Origin: Siderastrea radians | Lineage: Eukaryota; Cnidaria; Anthozoa; Scleractinia; Rhizangiidae | Direction: 5' to 3' | NCBI GenBank assembly: GCA_964017195.1 | Contig: OZ024896.1 | Coordinates: forward strand, 3,860,487 to 3,924,486 | Length of the DNA: 64,000 nt | Part shown: piece after piece, positions 1 to 10,942 of the stretch | How the letters are laid out: each line of letters starts with the position of its first letter | How positions within the stretch are numbered: the stretch's first letter is position 1 | Notes under the pieces: generated by a model | What the model was told of the DNA's origin: nothing | Databases searched by the model: none | The model's input: the letters and a program-made list of their open reading frames with translations, nothing else | Translations under genes and position numbers: made by a program

Positions 1-430
1 AAAATCTGAAAGCCCAACCTTAGATACAAAAACAAAATTTCCAACAATGCTATTTCCAGAACCCCCCAAAGCCTAGTCCCTCATACACTGTTTTTAAACA
101 GGGTATAAACACCTCGATCGTTTACAGATTAAAAAGTTAAAGCAGTCTTAACAAGTTCTCTCGTTCTATGCTTGACTGCCTATCAATAAGTATGCATGAG
201 TGATAAACAAAGCAAAATGTTGAAAGCATGTAATTATCTAAATTGCACTCTTGTCGATGCGGAAATGTTACTACAAATTTGAGTTAAAATCAATTAGATA
301 TTTGTGTCTAATAAACCTTTACAAAGAGGGAAAGGTTTAATGATTGTTACCTTTTTTGCACCACGAGGAACTACCAAATCTCTAAATACCATGTATGCAA
401 TCACACTTGTAGCCTGCGTGCCTTTGAAGA

Positions 431-579
431 TAGCCTGCGTAGCAAGCGTTTCGGTAAGGCTTTCCGCACGTTCGCTGCTTCCATCAGTGTTGCGCTCGCC
501 CCAATTTTTGGGCAGCCAAAAAGCGAAAAGCGCCTCCAACGGGCGGAAAGCCCTACGGAAACGCTTGCTACGCAGGCTA
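431..579. mobile_element. Foldback MITE
   Basis: Two 38-bp arms are inverted around about 73 bp: TAGCCTGCGTAGCAAGCGTT at the left and the same inverted at the right, with about three mismatches. Another end-like fragment (tagcctgcgtgcctttga) lies at about 411. No coding capacity; the open frames spanning it are artefacts. Confidence 0.8.
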
Positions 580-581
580 TG

Positions 582-1330
582 AAGACGTTTGAGCGCGCTT
601 AAGGACGTTTGCGCCAATTGTTTCTGCGCATCCTTACTGCGCACGCAATTCACTTCATGATGTCATGCCACGTCATGCATTGAGCGCGCGCGCTGTTGAA
701 GAAATGTGGAGATATATAGCGCTAGTGGGCACTTTAATATCTATGCACGGGTTTAACTCTCTTAAATGTTCGGTGACCCCATATTTTCTTTTGATAGATC
801 ACTTTCTTTGTCGATTATCTACGTTTTGTGAAAAATTAAAGAAAATCTGTATCGTAGAAGTTTAATTTTTTTCAACTTTTCTGTCCTCACATCATCGAAT
901 TCTACTATTATTGAAGCTGCACGGTGTTCGTTAAAGTCGATCTTAGAGGTTGAATTTAACTAAAAGGATGACACCGGTTCAAATTATTTACTTAACAAAC
1001 CCACTTAAGTAAAATTTGACTAAGAAAGTGGGTCTACAGCGAACGATGGTTTAAAACCGCAAACATAGATATTTCGGTGTTAACTGACGGCGGCTTAAAA
1101 AAAATTACACAAAAGGTGCAATCTCTGTCGACTTAACAACCTAAAAATCATCATTTTGATTGTAGAATAAAACAAAACATACGATTTTAAAAACGAAACA
1201 ATGAGAAACAAAAGGCCTCACGATCGATCGAGACCATAGGAAGCCCAAGCATAATATCTGAATATCATCAGAAACTCATAAGGAGTTGAAACGTGTAACT
1301 CGCGTTCGATGCTCGTAAATATTCATTTTT

Positions 1331-1365
<35 letters not shown>

Positions 1366-2389
1366 CACGCACGAGTTTAACGCGCCAAGACTTTGCGAAG
1401 TGTTGCAGCGTTTCTTTGCAAACCTGAATGGATAAAATGAAACTGCTCCGAAGTGAACGTCCGGGAATAATTTTTTTGCAAAAGTCGTACAATTATTGGC
1501 TCTAAAATGTGGTACAGGTTTGATGTTTCCTGAAAAAAATTTTTATTCATCGCCCAAAGCGGATTGAAGCTGTATGATTTTAACATTGTAGATGAAGAGT
1601 TGAAACGAACACAAAACGTAGTGGTTCCAGGTTCAGAGGCAAAAAAACTTGTTAACAATGAATCAAACAACTGGGAAAGCGATCATTCAACTTATTTTGC
1701 ATTACGTTCTCTTTATTTGAATGTTTGGAGCTGCTTGAACTCAGAGCTACATCGATTGCAGGTAAAACGATGTTATTTTTGTAGTATATAGCCGAAGGAA
1801 AAGTCGGCCATTCTTATTCAGCTTGATTTTGGTAGCGAATCACTAAAAACGTATGACACTTCAATATTATTAAACGGTTCTCTTCAATTTTACTGTGTTT
1901 TATTTTTGTATCATGTCTTAATATTTCGGTGTCAACAGTTTTCCGTGTAAAACCTACCTTTTGTGAACATTTGTTGATAGTGCGACGGTGAAAGAAGCCG
2001 GACTGATATCATAAAAACAACGCTAGACTATTTTGGTTTGGTTTCACAGTCTTATTTAGTTCTTACACTTTGCTACATGTTGTTTCAATTACTAATTTTG
2101 TTGCCTCAAAAATTTCCTGCTCGGTCTTCGAAACCGGTATTTCTTTTCGCTTTGTCGTTCCCACGTTTGAAAGTTTTTTCGGCTTCATTTTCCCCGGTTT
2201 GTCGGCCATTAATCTATGAACAAGTGCGCGAACTTGGTGTAAAATTACGTCACGTCGTTCACGAAGATTGATTGGCCAGTTCTCTCTCTCTTCATGTTCC
2301 AAATATGGTACTTGCGAAAATGAATAATTACGAGCATCATTCAAAACCTACATATGCGAATTACACGTTTCAAGTCCTTATGAGTTTCT
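582..2389. other. No gene seen
   Basis: Only short open frames without protein-like composition, splice support or recognisable motifs. A/T-rich, no tandem repeats of note. Confidence 0.6.
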
Positions 2390-4098
2390 GATATCATTAA
2401 AAATGGCGTTTCAAAATATAAGGCCTTGTAGCTAATTTCGAAGCGAACATTTCGAGAAATACATAACAAAGAACTAATTGAATAAAGTTCATGAAACATT
2501 ACATGGTGTTGTTTGCTAACCTTAAAAAGCATTTTGAGCAATTTTAGGTCCATTTACTTAACTGTGTTAGTACGCGTACAATACATTGACAAGGAAGGAG
2601 TCATTTAGCCCGATTTAGCCACTATCACCGCTCGACACGTTTCGGAATTCGCTCAAATTTACCCACAAATATAGTTAAGGCTCCCATTCTGACTTAGCGA
2701 CTTGACAAAAAGAAGACATACAAGTGATTTTCTCAAAACCAATTGCACATACCTCGTGTCCCAAAAGAATTATCCACTGCACAAAATCATAATAGCATCT
2801 CAAAATAGACCGCCATGGATCCGTGAGGATCTCGATAGTCCCATTTGACCGCGGTCGGCACTGGACACCAGTCAAATTATGCCCTTATGGGGAGGGGCAC
2901 GCTCGTTTCGGTCGTGTTACAATTGTAGTAACTATGACCCGGTGCGGATACAAGATTGTCGCTCCGACGCAGTCTGGTTCGCGTGAGAAAATCGCTTTGT
3001 GTTACAAGCGGATAGCAAAAATAAATCATTCCCATTTCTGAGTTTATATCCATTTTCAGGGTGTATATTTTCTTGTTTTTTTAATAAGTAGGTTATCTGA
3101 CCGGCTTCGTGCAAATATGGAAATAGATATAGTATATACAATAGCAATTTTAAAATAAAACATTTTCACGCGCGTGAGGATATGAATTTAAATGAATTTG
3201 CCGACTTCGGTTCGAAAAATCGACGATTCCAAAAAATTGAACACATTTCAATTCACGCAGAGTACGTATTCAAAATTTACGCAGTAGACTGACCTGCATT
3301 ACAACGTTTTGTACATGAACGCAAATATGTTCAATTTACCACGCATGAATAGAAACATAGGAGGAAGGAGAAACACGGTTCACTTTCGTTTTTTCTTGAC
3401 TCATTTTCATTTTCTAACGGCCAAAACCGTTTTAATTTCTGTCGATAACTTAATTCTCTCCATAAGGTCACGGAGTCCCGCGCAGCGATTCCATCTTTCT
3501 CGCGCGAACCAGACTACGTTGGAGCGACAATTTGTGTCCGCACCCGGTCATAGTTACTACAGTTGTAACACGACCAAAATGAGCGCGGCCCTCCCCATAA
3601 GGGCATAATTTGACTGGTGTCCAGTGCCGACCGCGGTCAAATGGGACTATCGGGATCCTCACGGATCCATGGCGGCCTATTTTGAGATGCTATTATGATT
3701 TTGTGCGGTGGATAATTCTTTTGGGACACGAGGTATGTACAATTGATTTTGAGAAAATCACTTGTATGTCTTCCTTTGGTCAAGTCGATAAGTCAGAATG
3801 GGAACCTGAACTATATTTGTGGGTAAATTCGAGCGAATTTCGAAACGTGTCGAGCGGTGATAGTGACTAAATCGGGCCAAATTACTCCTTCCTTGCCAAT
3901 GTATTATACACGTACTAACACAGTTACGTAAGTGGACCTAAAATTGCTCAAAATGCTTTGCAAGGATAGAAAACAACACCATGTAATGTTTCATGAACTT
4001 TATTCAGTTAGTTCGTTGTTATGTATTGCTCAAAATGTTCGCTTCGAAATCCCATACAAAGTGTTATATTTTGAAACGCCATTTTTAATAATATTCAA
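2390..4098. repeat. 1.7-kb palindrome with 600-bp arms
   Basis: The left arm (2390-2997) and right arm (3482-4098) are inverted copies with about 90 percent identity by eye, and the spacer is about 480 bp. Each arm contains a 66-codon or longer open frame starting MTGVQCRPRSNGTI, reading toward the outer ends, nearly identical between arms. Long inverted arms fit a foldback transposon; the open frame is not recognised and lacks independent support as a gene. Confidence 0.85.
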
Positions 4099-4248
4099 AT
4101 ATTATGCTTGGGTGTCCTGTGTCGAGACAATGCACAATTGTATCAGTGACCTGGAAAATGAGAGATGAAACGCTCAATTTAAGTAAGACTTCCAGAAACT
4201 AAGTTGACACAAACGAATAAGTGCAGTAATTGCTTAATCTGAACTTAC

Positions 4249-4327
4249 CTGCCGATAAATCAGCAAGCCAGAAGCACAAGAACACCCAGAAACAAAGAGA
4301 TATTGAAGACGACACATCTTCCGCCAT
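4249..4327 (-). CDS. Paralogous signal-peptide first exon
   Basis: 79 nt from ATG to the donor GGCAG/gtaagt, encoding MAEDVSSSISLCFWVFLCFW plus LADLSA. Length, phase and residues match the first exon at 6238-6316. A TGACGTCA (CRE-like) palindrome lies about 30 bp upstream of the ATG. I could not find its second exon; it would lie below 4.2 kb, where a 1.7-kb palindrome is inserted, or outside the window. It could also be an alternative first exon of a gene running off the left edge. Confidence 0.55.
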
Positions 4328-4930
4328 TACTGTCGAATACATATCCCCACGTCGTGACGTCATTCATAGAATCACGCAAAGCGCAAAATGTCTAACACTT
4401 GACCACACTTCACAACGAAACGCCAGGCTTTATATTGAGGCAAGAGAGGATAATATCCTCTCTTGATTGAGGGAATCAGGATAGAGAGTGTTCCATGGGA
4501 AATACAGTTTTATTTTGAGATACATTTAGAAAGAGGTTTAAAAATAAGAACTGGTTGTTCCCTTGACAAACGCATCATTCCTTTTTTGCGCGCAGAAATT
4601 AAACCCTCAAAACATAAAGGGTAGGGGACAGGGTTGGGGAAACAGGGATCGCGAGAAGGGTGGGCTGAGGGGGCTTTAGACCCCCCCTTCCCCTTCCCCC
4701 CACTTTTGGTGCCATTCAAAATAATAATAATAATAATAATGAAAATGTTGGTTAGTTTCAGGGTTAATCAGTTCTCAGTTTCCCCAGTTAGATGTAATTT
4801 TCATATGGACCAAACAGGAACGGAATACTCTAGCTGCAAGTGTTCATATCACCTTGCCCTCATTTGGCTTGATTAGTTGAAACTCACATGCGCTCTGGAG
4901 GACACTCAAAAGTTCGAACCTGCTCAGTTT

Positions 4931-6316
4931 TTAAGTCACTTGAATCAATGGAAGTTGAAACTGTCGCTCTCGTTTGGCCTTTAACTCTGCGTGAACTGTC
5001 ATTGACTCTTTTCTACTCTTAAATAGTTTGAACTTTTGTTGACTCTCATTCTTGTCTGGCCTGGGCGTTATAATTACGGGCATTGCAGTCGTCACTTCTT
5101 CAAGCCTCTCTATACTCGTAAACTTTGCGTCTAGGATAGCTGCCGAAAGATCTTTTTCACTCAGTTCTACTGATGGCAAATAAGGCGTTCAGCAGTTAGA
5201 ACATATCGACAGACTGACTTTCGTGAAATATATTTTTCACGATCCTAACCTCAGTCTCCTCAGTTGATTTTATTCCATAATGACAGAATATTGCAAAGAT
5301 TTGCTTGTACAAGTTTTAAGAAAAACGTTTCTGGGTTTCGAGTTCGACGAGGTCCATACCTTGTCGGATTTGTCTTCAAAATGTGTGTAAAGATCAAAGA
5401 ACATGTCAAAGGCACATTACTTTTGGTCTGTATAAACTGACAACTTTCATCACACTTACCCAATCTAGATGCATGGTTAATCAAAAGAGAAAGTTTTTGC
5501 TTGAGGCTGCCCCCACCTCCCTTTAACCTGAGCGATCGAGTAAGCCCCTCCTCCCCCCGCGCAGGCCTCCCCGCTTTAAAATAGGCCGCACGGTCCCTGG
5601 TATAGGCAATCCACTGCCCTTACCAAACTTCCCAATGGCTGTTGATTCAGATACGAGGAATGTTATGCTTGTTAGTAAGCTCACATGACACTTTCCAAAC
5701 GTTGTGGCAGTTTTCGAACGTGAAGCCTATTAGAAGACAATACCTGCGTACGTATTGGTGAATCACTTGGGGAATTAATCAGCCTTTTTAAACAATCAAA
5801 AATTTACCACGTGGAGTATTAATAGTTGCTGATAGTGCAAATTGGTCAGTTGCTAAAAAAAAGGAATCACTCACAACTGAAAGACTGGAGATCGTTTCCC
5901 TAGTGTTTAATTAAAACAAAGAACTGGCCTTTGTATTGTTTGAGCAGCCGAAGATATTAAGCAACCGAACCGGGATATTCACGGCCACTCTACAAGTTTC
6001 AAATCAGATTTAAGAAAACAATAGAAACCTACTACTGAAAGCATCAGAAAGAGGTTGACTTCAGAGCCATAAAGCAAAATTCACTGCGCTCAGATGCTAT
6101 TTGAAAGCGATCACTCACCCGGAAACAATGCGCTTTTAATTACGGAAACATTTCTTTGTTTCAAAGGAAAGACTATTACAAGACCCAACAATTCCAAACG
6201 CTTAAGTCAGTAAATCTTAACCATGATCTACACTTACCTGTCGATAAATGACAAAGACAAAGGCAAAAGAACACCCCAACAGAAAGACTTGCTGAAGCAG
6301 ACACGACATCCGCCAT
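4931..6316 (-). CDS. Predicted two-exon small secreted protein, unrecognised
   Basis: Exon 1 (6238-6316, 79 nt) starts ATG in cgccat/taaa context and encodes MADVVSASASLSVGVFFCLC plus LCHLST, a hydrophobic signal-peptide-like stretch. The donor is ACAG/gtaagt. Exon 2 (4931-5169) follows acceptor ccatcag/TAGAAC; the split codon makes Val and the frame stays open for 78 residues (VELSEKDLSAAILDAKFTS, MPVIITPRPDKNESQQKF, a basic region with KAKRERQFQLP) to TAA. Total 105 residues. The exon-1 assignment is supported by two paralogous copies of identical length nearby. The exon-1 to exon-2 link is an inference from phase and splice signals. I do not recognise a family. Confidence 0.5.
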
Positions 6317-8079
6317 TTAAATGTCAAAACCGAACCATTCGAAACCGTATATTGTCAAGGTTTAAGTTTCGTGATTCCGATAATATTGTTTCTCCAAGAA
6401 AATGATGAGTGGTAAAGTGTACACCTTCTTGCAATACAAACCAGGAAGATTCCCAAATGCAGTTTTGATCAAATCACTGCACACACGAATGGCATATCTA
6501 CAAGCAAAGCGCTTCAGATCAGTTCAGGTATGCTATGCAGCTGAAAACGGGCGGTTCCTGTCAATGTTGTTTGGCTAGGTACTCTGCGAACTTTGTATTG
6601 TTTTCAGTTTTGCATATATTTTCGTGCACGTGCCAGATCAGAAAGGTTTAGTGCTAGAGAGAGTTTAAAAATCATGTAAAGATCGTGGTGGAATGGAACG
6701 AGGATTGGCTGTGCCATAGTGATACCTATATAGCTGCTATATGAAGGTTTATGAGCAGGAACACGCACAAAATCTCCACTAGCTTATTCACTTTTTTAAT
6801 CCTACATGAAACTAACTGGAGACCTGATTGACTAACTGTGCTGAGATCTAAAACAAGTGAAACAACAAAGTGAAGAGGCTGCTTGCGGGACGTTACAGCC
6901 CTACAGGAACACAGGGAAAGCGTGACGTTTATTGAGTAGCTACGATGGTTTTATTACACCTTTTTGGCATTTCCGTGAAGCGAAACTTAGCCGTTCTGAC
7001 GTAGCGTTGGTTAACAATGGCTGGGAACTTCAAATTCTTAAGCTTTCAAACGTTCGTTTGAGAACTAAACGTAGAAAATTTAAACGTTATTTGTATAAGA
7101 CACCTTAACATTATAATGATAGGTGCCCATGTTATGCGCTCCTGCTTATGTCCAACTTTTTTAACAGTGTTTTCTGAAGGCTCACTTAAGCTATGGTATC
7201 AAATAATCGCCGAGTATTACCTTTAATTTTAATGTATTGTACGTATTATTGTTGGACAAAGTTAGAATCATAAATCGATCTTTTTCTTGCAATCATAATG
7301 AGTGACTTCCTCCGAGTAAGTCAGATGGCAGTGAGTATAATATATTCAAAGTGTACCAGCAAAAAACTCGCCCGAAAGGATACAAGGGATAAAAGACGCA
7401 AACTTCAATTCCGAGGTAAGTGTTCCCTCATTTCATATATTTGGGAAATACAAAATCCCGACGAGTATATTAACCGCACTGGTTCGGTTTTGACGGATCT
7501 CCAGTGTAGAGAACCAGACGGTATTCGATGTGTAACAGAACAAAACTGAATGCAAGCCTGACACTGCGACAAAAAGCTTAACTGTGCTCTTTCTCCGAAT
7601 TCCTCTAGCTGACATCTGCAACACAAAATTGAAAGAATAAGCAGGTTTTTTAGGTTTTCAGTGCCGCTTCTTTTTGTCCCTTCATTTTCTCCAAAGTATG
7701 CTGCTGGACCCAGGTGCTCCTTTCCCCCTAATTTAACTTTGCGCGAGTGTTTGGCGCAAAACATTAAGAAATTTACGTACGTTTATCGTATTTAACGAAA
7801 GGGCGTAGCTATGACAATACTTTAGGGGAAGAAACACACAACGGAAGCTTTATTCATATTTTCCGGAATTTTTTTACTAAAAGTGGGACAAAATGGTTAA
7901 AAATCGTATCGAGTTGCATCTTTTCTTTAGATTGACATTAAAAGAAAAACAAATTTCAAAACTGAGATCTGCACCGGTATGTTTTCCTGCGGGGAACCGC
8001 CATTAGATATTCCTTAATTCGACAAAATATATTTGACACCACTTTCTGACGTCAAAAACGCCAAAATCAGCAGGCCTTT
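6317..8079. other. No convincing gene
   Basis: An open frame from ATG at 7298 encodes a lysine-rich stretch (KKLARKDTRDKRRKLQFRG) that meets a good donor (CGAG/gtaagt) at about 7412 and could be a short first exon. Nothing downstream supports it. Confidence 0.4.
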
Positions 8080-8600
8080 CTTTCGAATGACCAGTCCTAC
8101 AGTCAAAGCTCTCCTTGCGACCACTCTCGTAAGCGACCAGCTCTAGTTACGACCAACATTGTCAAACCCCGTTTGAACTGTCACTTAAACTATGTAATTA
8201 AAAGCTCTCGTCAGCGACCGCTCCCATAAGCGACGGCGACCACTTTTGTGAATTACCAACTGATCCTTTCCTTTGTTTTTAAGTTCTCGTAAGCGACCAC
8301 TCAGTCAACACTAAAATAGAGGCACTGACTTCTTGATCAAATTCAGAGCAATACTAGCATAAGCACTGATGGTTCGTTGACTTGTATATACGAGATCTTC
8401 TTCTGAAATAGGCAGTAAAAATTATTTAATATTTTTGCTACAGGACTATTAGTGATCATGCAGGCTCTATGCTAAAAGCTCTCCTGAGCGACTACCCTCT
8501 ATTGTTTTATACCACGTGGTCGACCAGCTCTACTTGTGACCACTTTTCTGAATTCTCTAGGTGGTCGCTTACGAGAGCGTCGACTGCATAATGTGGTAAC
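8080..8600. repeat. Cluster of AAGCGACC motifs in both orientations
   Basis: ctctcgtaagcgaccagctc and close variants (agctctcgtcagcgacc, cataagcgacgg, gttctcgtaagcgaccact) recur through 8105-8310. An inverted form, ggtcgcttacgagagcg, sits at about 8562. This looks like a degenerate DNA element with subterminal repeats; its ends are probably near 8105 and 8580. Confidence 0.6.
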
Positions 8601-10097
8601 AATTGAGGTTGACTACTTTAATAAGCAGAACATTATATGAGAGATAGGTTTGTTGATGCTAACCTAGTCCAACAACTATACGTACAGTACATTAAAATTA
8701 ACGGTAGTACTCAGCAATTGTTTGATCCCATAGCAAACAAACATCTGATGTTACCAGAAAATCTTTAAAAAAAAGAAACTGCGTTGAATGTTCAAGCGTC
8801 TTACGAAACTTTGTTTTGTCGTTTGAACCTTACCCGTTTAGTTCTGATTGGAATGTCTGAAAGTTTTCGAATTTTGACAACGTGAAAACAGAAAATTGTC
8901 GTTTTATAATCACGGAAACAACAAAGATGAAAGCCATCTTATGCAGCTTTTCCAGCAGTGTCCATCGGGCATGACCCTCGGGCATTTAGGAGTTTTTGAA
9001 AACAAACTGGCAAACGCCCCACGGCGGGGACAAACTAGCTGTTCAAATGTCCCATAGTACAGGTAAAAAAGTTGATTTCTTAGTTTTCGGGCTCACCTTC
9101 ATTCTAATCAAAGCTAAATCAGGCCAAACTAAGTCTCAAATAGGTATTCTTTCTCTGTATTGCTTCAATAATCATTCGTTCTCTTCCTCTACCGTCTCAT
9201 TTTGTTCTCGTTAGACAAAGTTAATCAAAAATTTATCGTCCTTGCCCGATGAACGTATCACCGAACGGAAGTGACAGTGCTGTGACGTGAAAATCACGAG
9301 ACTGTCAAATGCTCTGGGGTAGACTAATGCCTGGCCCTCGGGACGGACAATGAGGAAAAATGTCCCACTGATGGCCGGGGAATGGGCACTGCTGCAGTTT
9401 GACTGATACGTTACGTACACAAGATTCACGCTTTCCTGGTCAGGTCAAAACAATGTGCAGCTGGTGTTCGTGTTGCAGAGAATTTCCCGCAAGCATACTC
9501 TTGGATCTATTATTATTTCACTTGTGTTTGTTCTCATTACTGAATTAATATACAACAGAACAAGCCTTTATTTCCTGCTGGTGGCTTTGATTGCATCAGG
9601 ACTCCAGTTGGCTTCAGGTAGGTTTATAACAACTGAGAAAGTGGAAATCTTTGTGCTTGTCCTTGCTGACAAATCTTCTTACGCGTAACACTACCACAAA
9701 GGCGATTTGCTTTGGTTTCTACAACGATTTGTAAATGATTTTCGAACCTCCGGATTCCGTTTTGAACCATTTTTTTATCCAAAAGGCATACAAATATGCA
9801 GAACTAAAAACAGCGCAAAATCTGAGAGTAGCTAGGCAAACAAACTTGACAGGAACTGCCCATTTCAGCGCAACCATACCTGAACTGATTTGAAGTGCTT
9901 TACTGTACAATCTTTTACCATTTTTGTATGCAGTTATTCTATCAAAAACTATACAGTTGAGAATCCTCCTGGTTAGTTTTACAGGAACAAGATGTCATCT
10001 TTACCAAGCACCACAAGCTTAGAGAAACAATATCATCGTAATCAAGAAACTTAAACTTAAACAACACAACTAAGGTTTTGGATTTTTCCACATTTAA
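8601..10097. other. No convincing gene
   Basis: A hydrophobic open frame at about 9455-9617 (LYFLLVALIASGLQLAS) ends at a good donor (TTCAG/gtaggt) and could be a signal-peptide exon, but it lacks a clear ATG in frame and a partner exon. The rest has no recognised features. Confidence 0.4.
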
Positions 10098-10176
10098 GTG
10101 GCGGAAATGGTGTCTGCTTCATAAACTCTTTGTTTTGCAGCGTTCTTTTGCCTTAGTCTTTGTCATTTATTGGCAG
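10098..10176 (+). pseudogene. Dead copy of the signal-peptide first exon
   Basis: The same 79-nt length on the opposite strand, with the same upstream catttaa. The start codon is GTG instead of ATG and codon 9 is TAA, but the rest (FFCLSLCHLLA and donor GGCAG/gtaagc) is well kept. Similarity to the 6.24-kb copy continues for about 40 bp into the intron (tagatttactg..gactaag), so the copying was at DNA level. An acceptor at 10790 (tttttgttgtag) could give a short in-phase continuation, but this is weak. Confidence 0.7.
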
Positions 10177-10879
10177 GTAAGCAGGTCGAACACGAGTTAG
10201 ATTTACTGCCGACTAAGAAAATTAGGTCTCGGAACAATGTTTCTGTCTAGTATGCTAGGAGATAAAATCCAATATAATTCGTGTTTGAGACTTATAAAAC
10301 ATAAAATATAAAAGATTCAAACAGTTTCGCCTGTGTTTACCAATCTATTATTTAGAATTCAATCAGTCATCACTTCTATTTACTTTTGGATTTGTTTTGT
10401 TTGTACTTTTTCTCGTTTTTGGATAAAAAGAGACCTTTTTATAAATCTGTCCTTTTGATTATGTTAGGTTTAGCAACGGGAAATACAGAACTTTCAATAA
10501 ATAAAAAGCCGTAAGTTAAATAAGAGTTTCTGTATTGAATCGCAGAAAAGAACGAAGATTTTGTTATACTCGATGTATTCGTATCTGTAGCCGCTGTGTC
10601 TACCTTCTGATTAGCACTGACCGTTTCATAATAGAACGGAAGTTTTAGTTGTATTTTTAGCTGCTATTGCTTTTCCTTATTTTCTGCATAGAATCTAGTT
10701 TTCAATAGGACAAGTTTTCTTTGAATACTGATTTAGATTTGGCGAAATGTAAATTTCTTTGTAATTCCAATTGTTTCTTTTTGTTGTAGTTGCTAGGCTG
10801 GCTTTATTCAGGCTTCCTCATACTGAAAATGGTGTAGCAATCGATGGAATAAATTGAGTGTCCTTGTAACTGTAAATTG

Positions 10880-10942
10880 ATTCACATCAGCTTCACACCT
10901 GATTCACATCTGATTCACATCTAATTCACATCTGATTCACGT
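10880..10942. repeat. GATTCACATCT short tandem repeat
   Basis: Five or six imperfect units of 11-12 bp (gattcacatct, with cttcacacct and aattcacatct variants). No further feature. Confidence 0.85.

Noticed and set aside
294..653. 119-codon frame on the minus strand and a 92-codon frame on the plus strand.
   Set aside because: Both run through the inverted repeats of the foldback MITE at 431-579, which explains the open frames.
7405..7764. 119-codon minus-strand frame.
   Set aside because: No recognisable motif, and a second frame overlaps it; probably chance.
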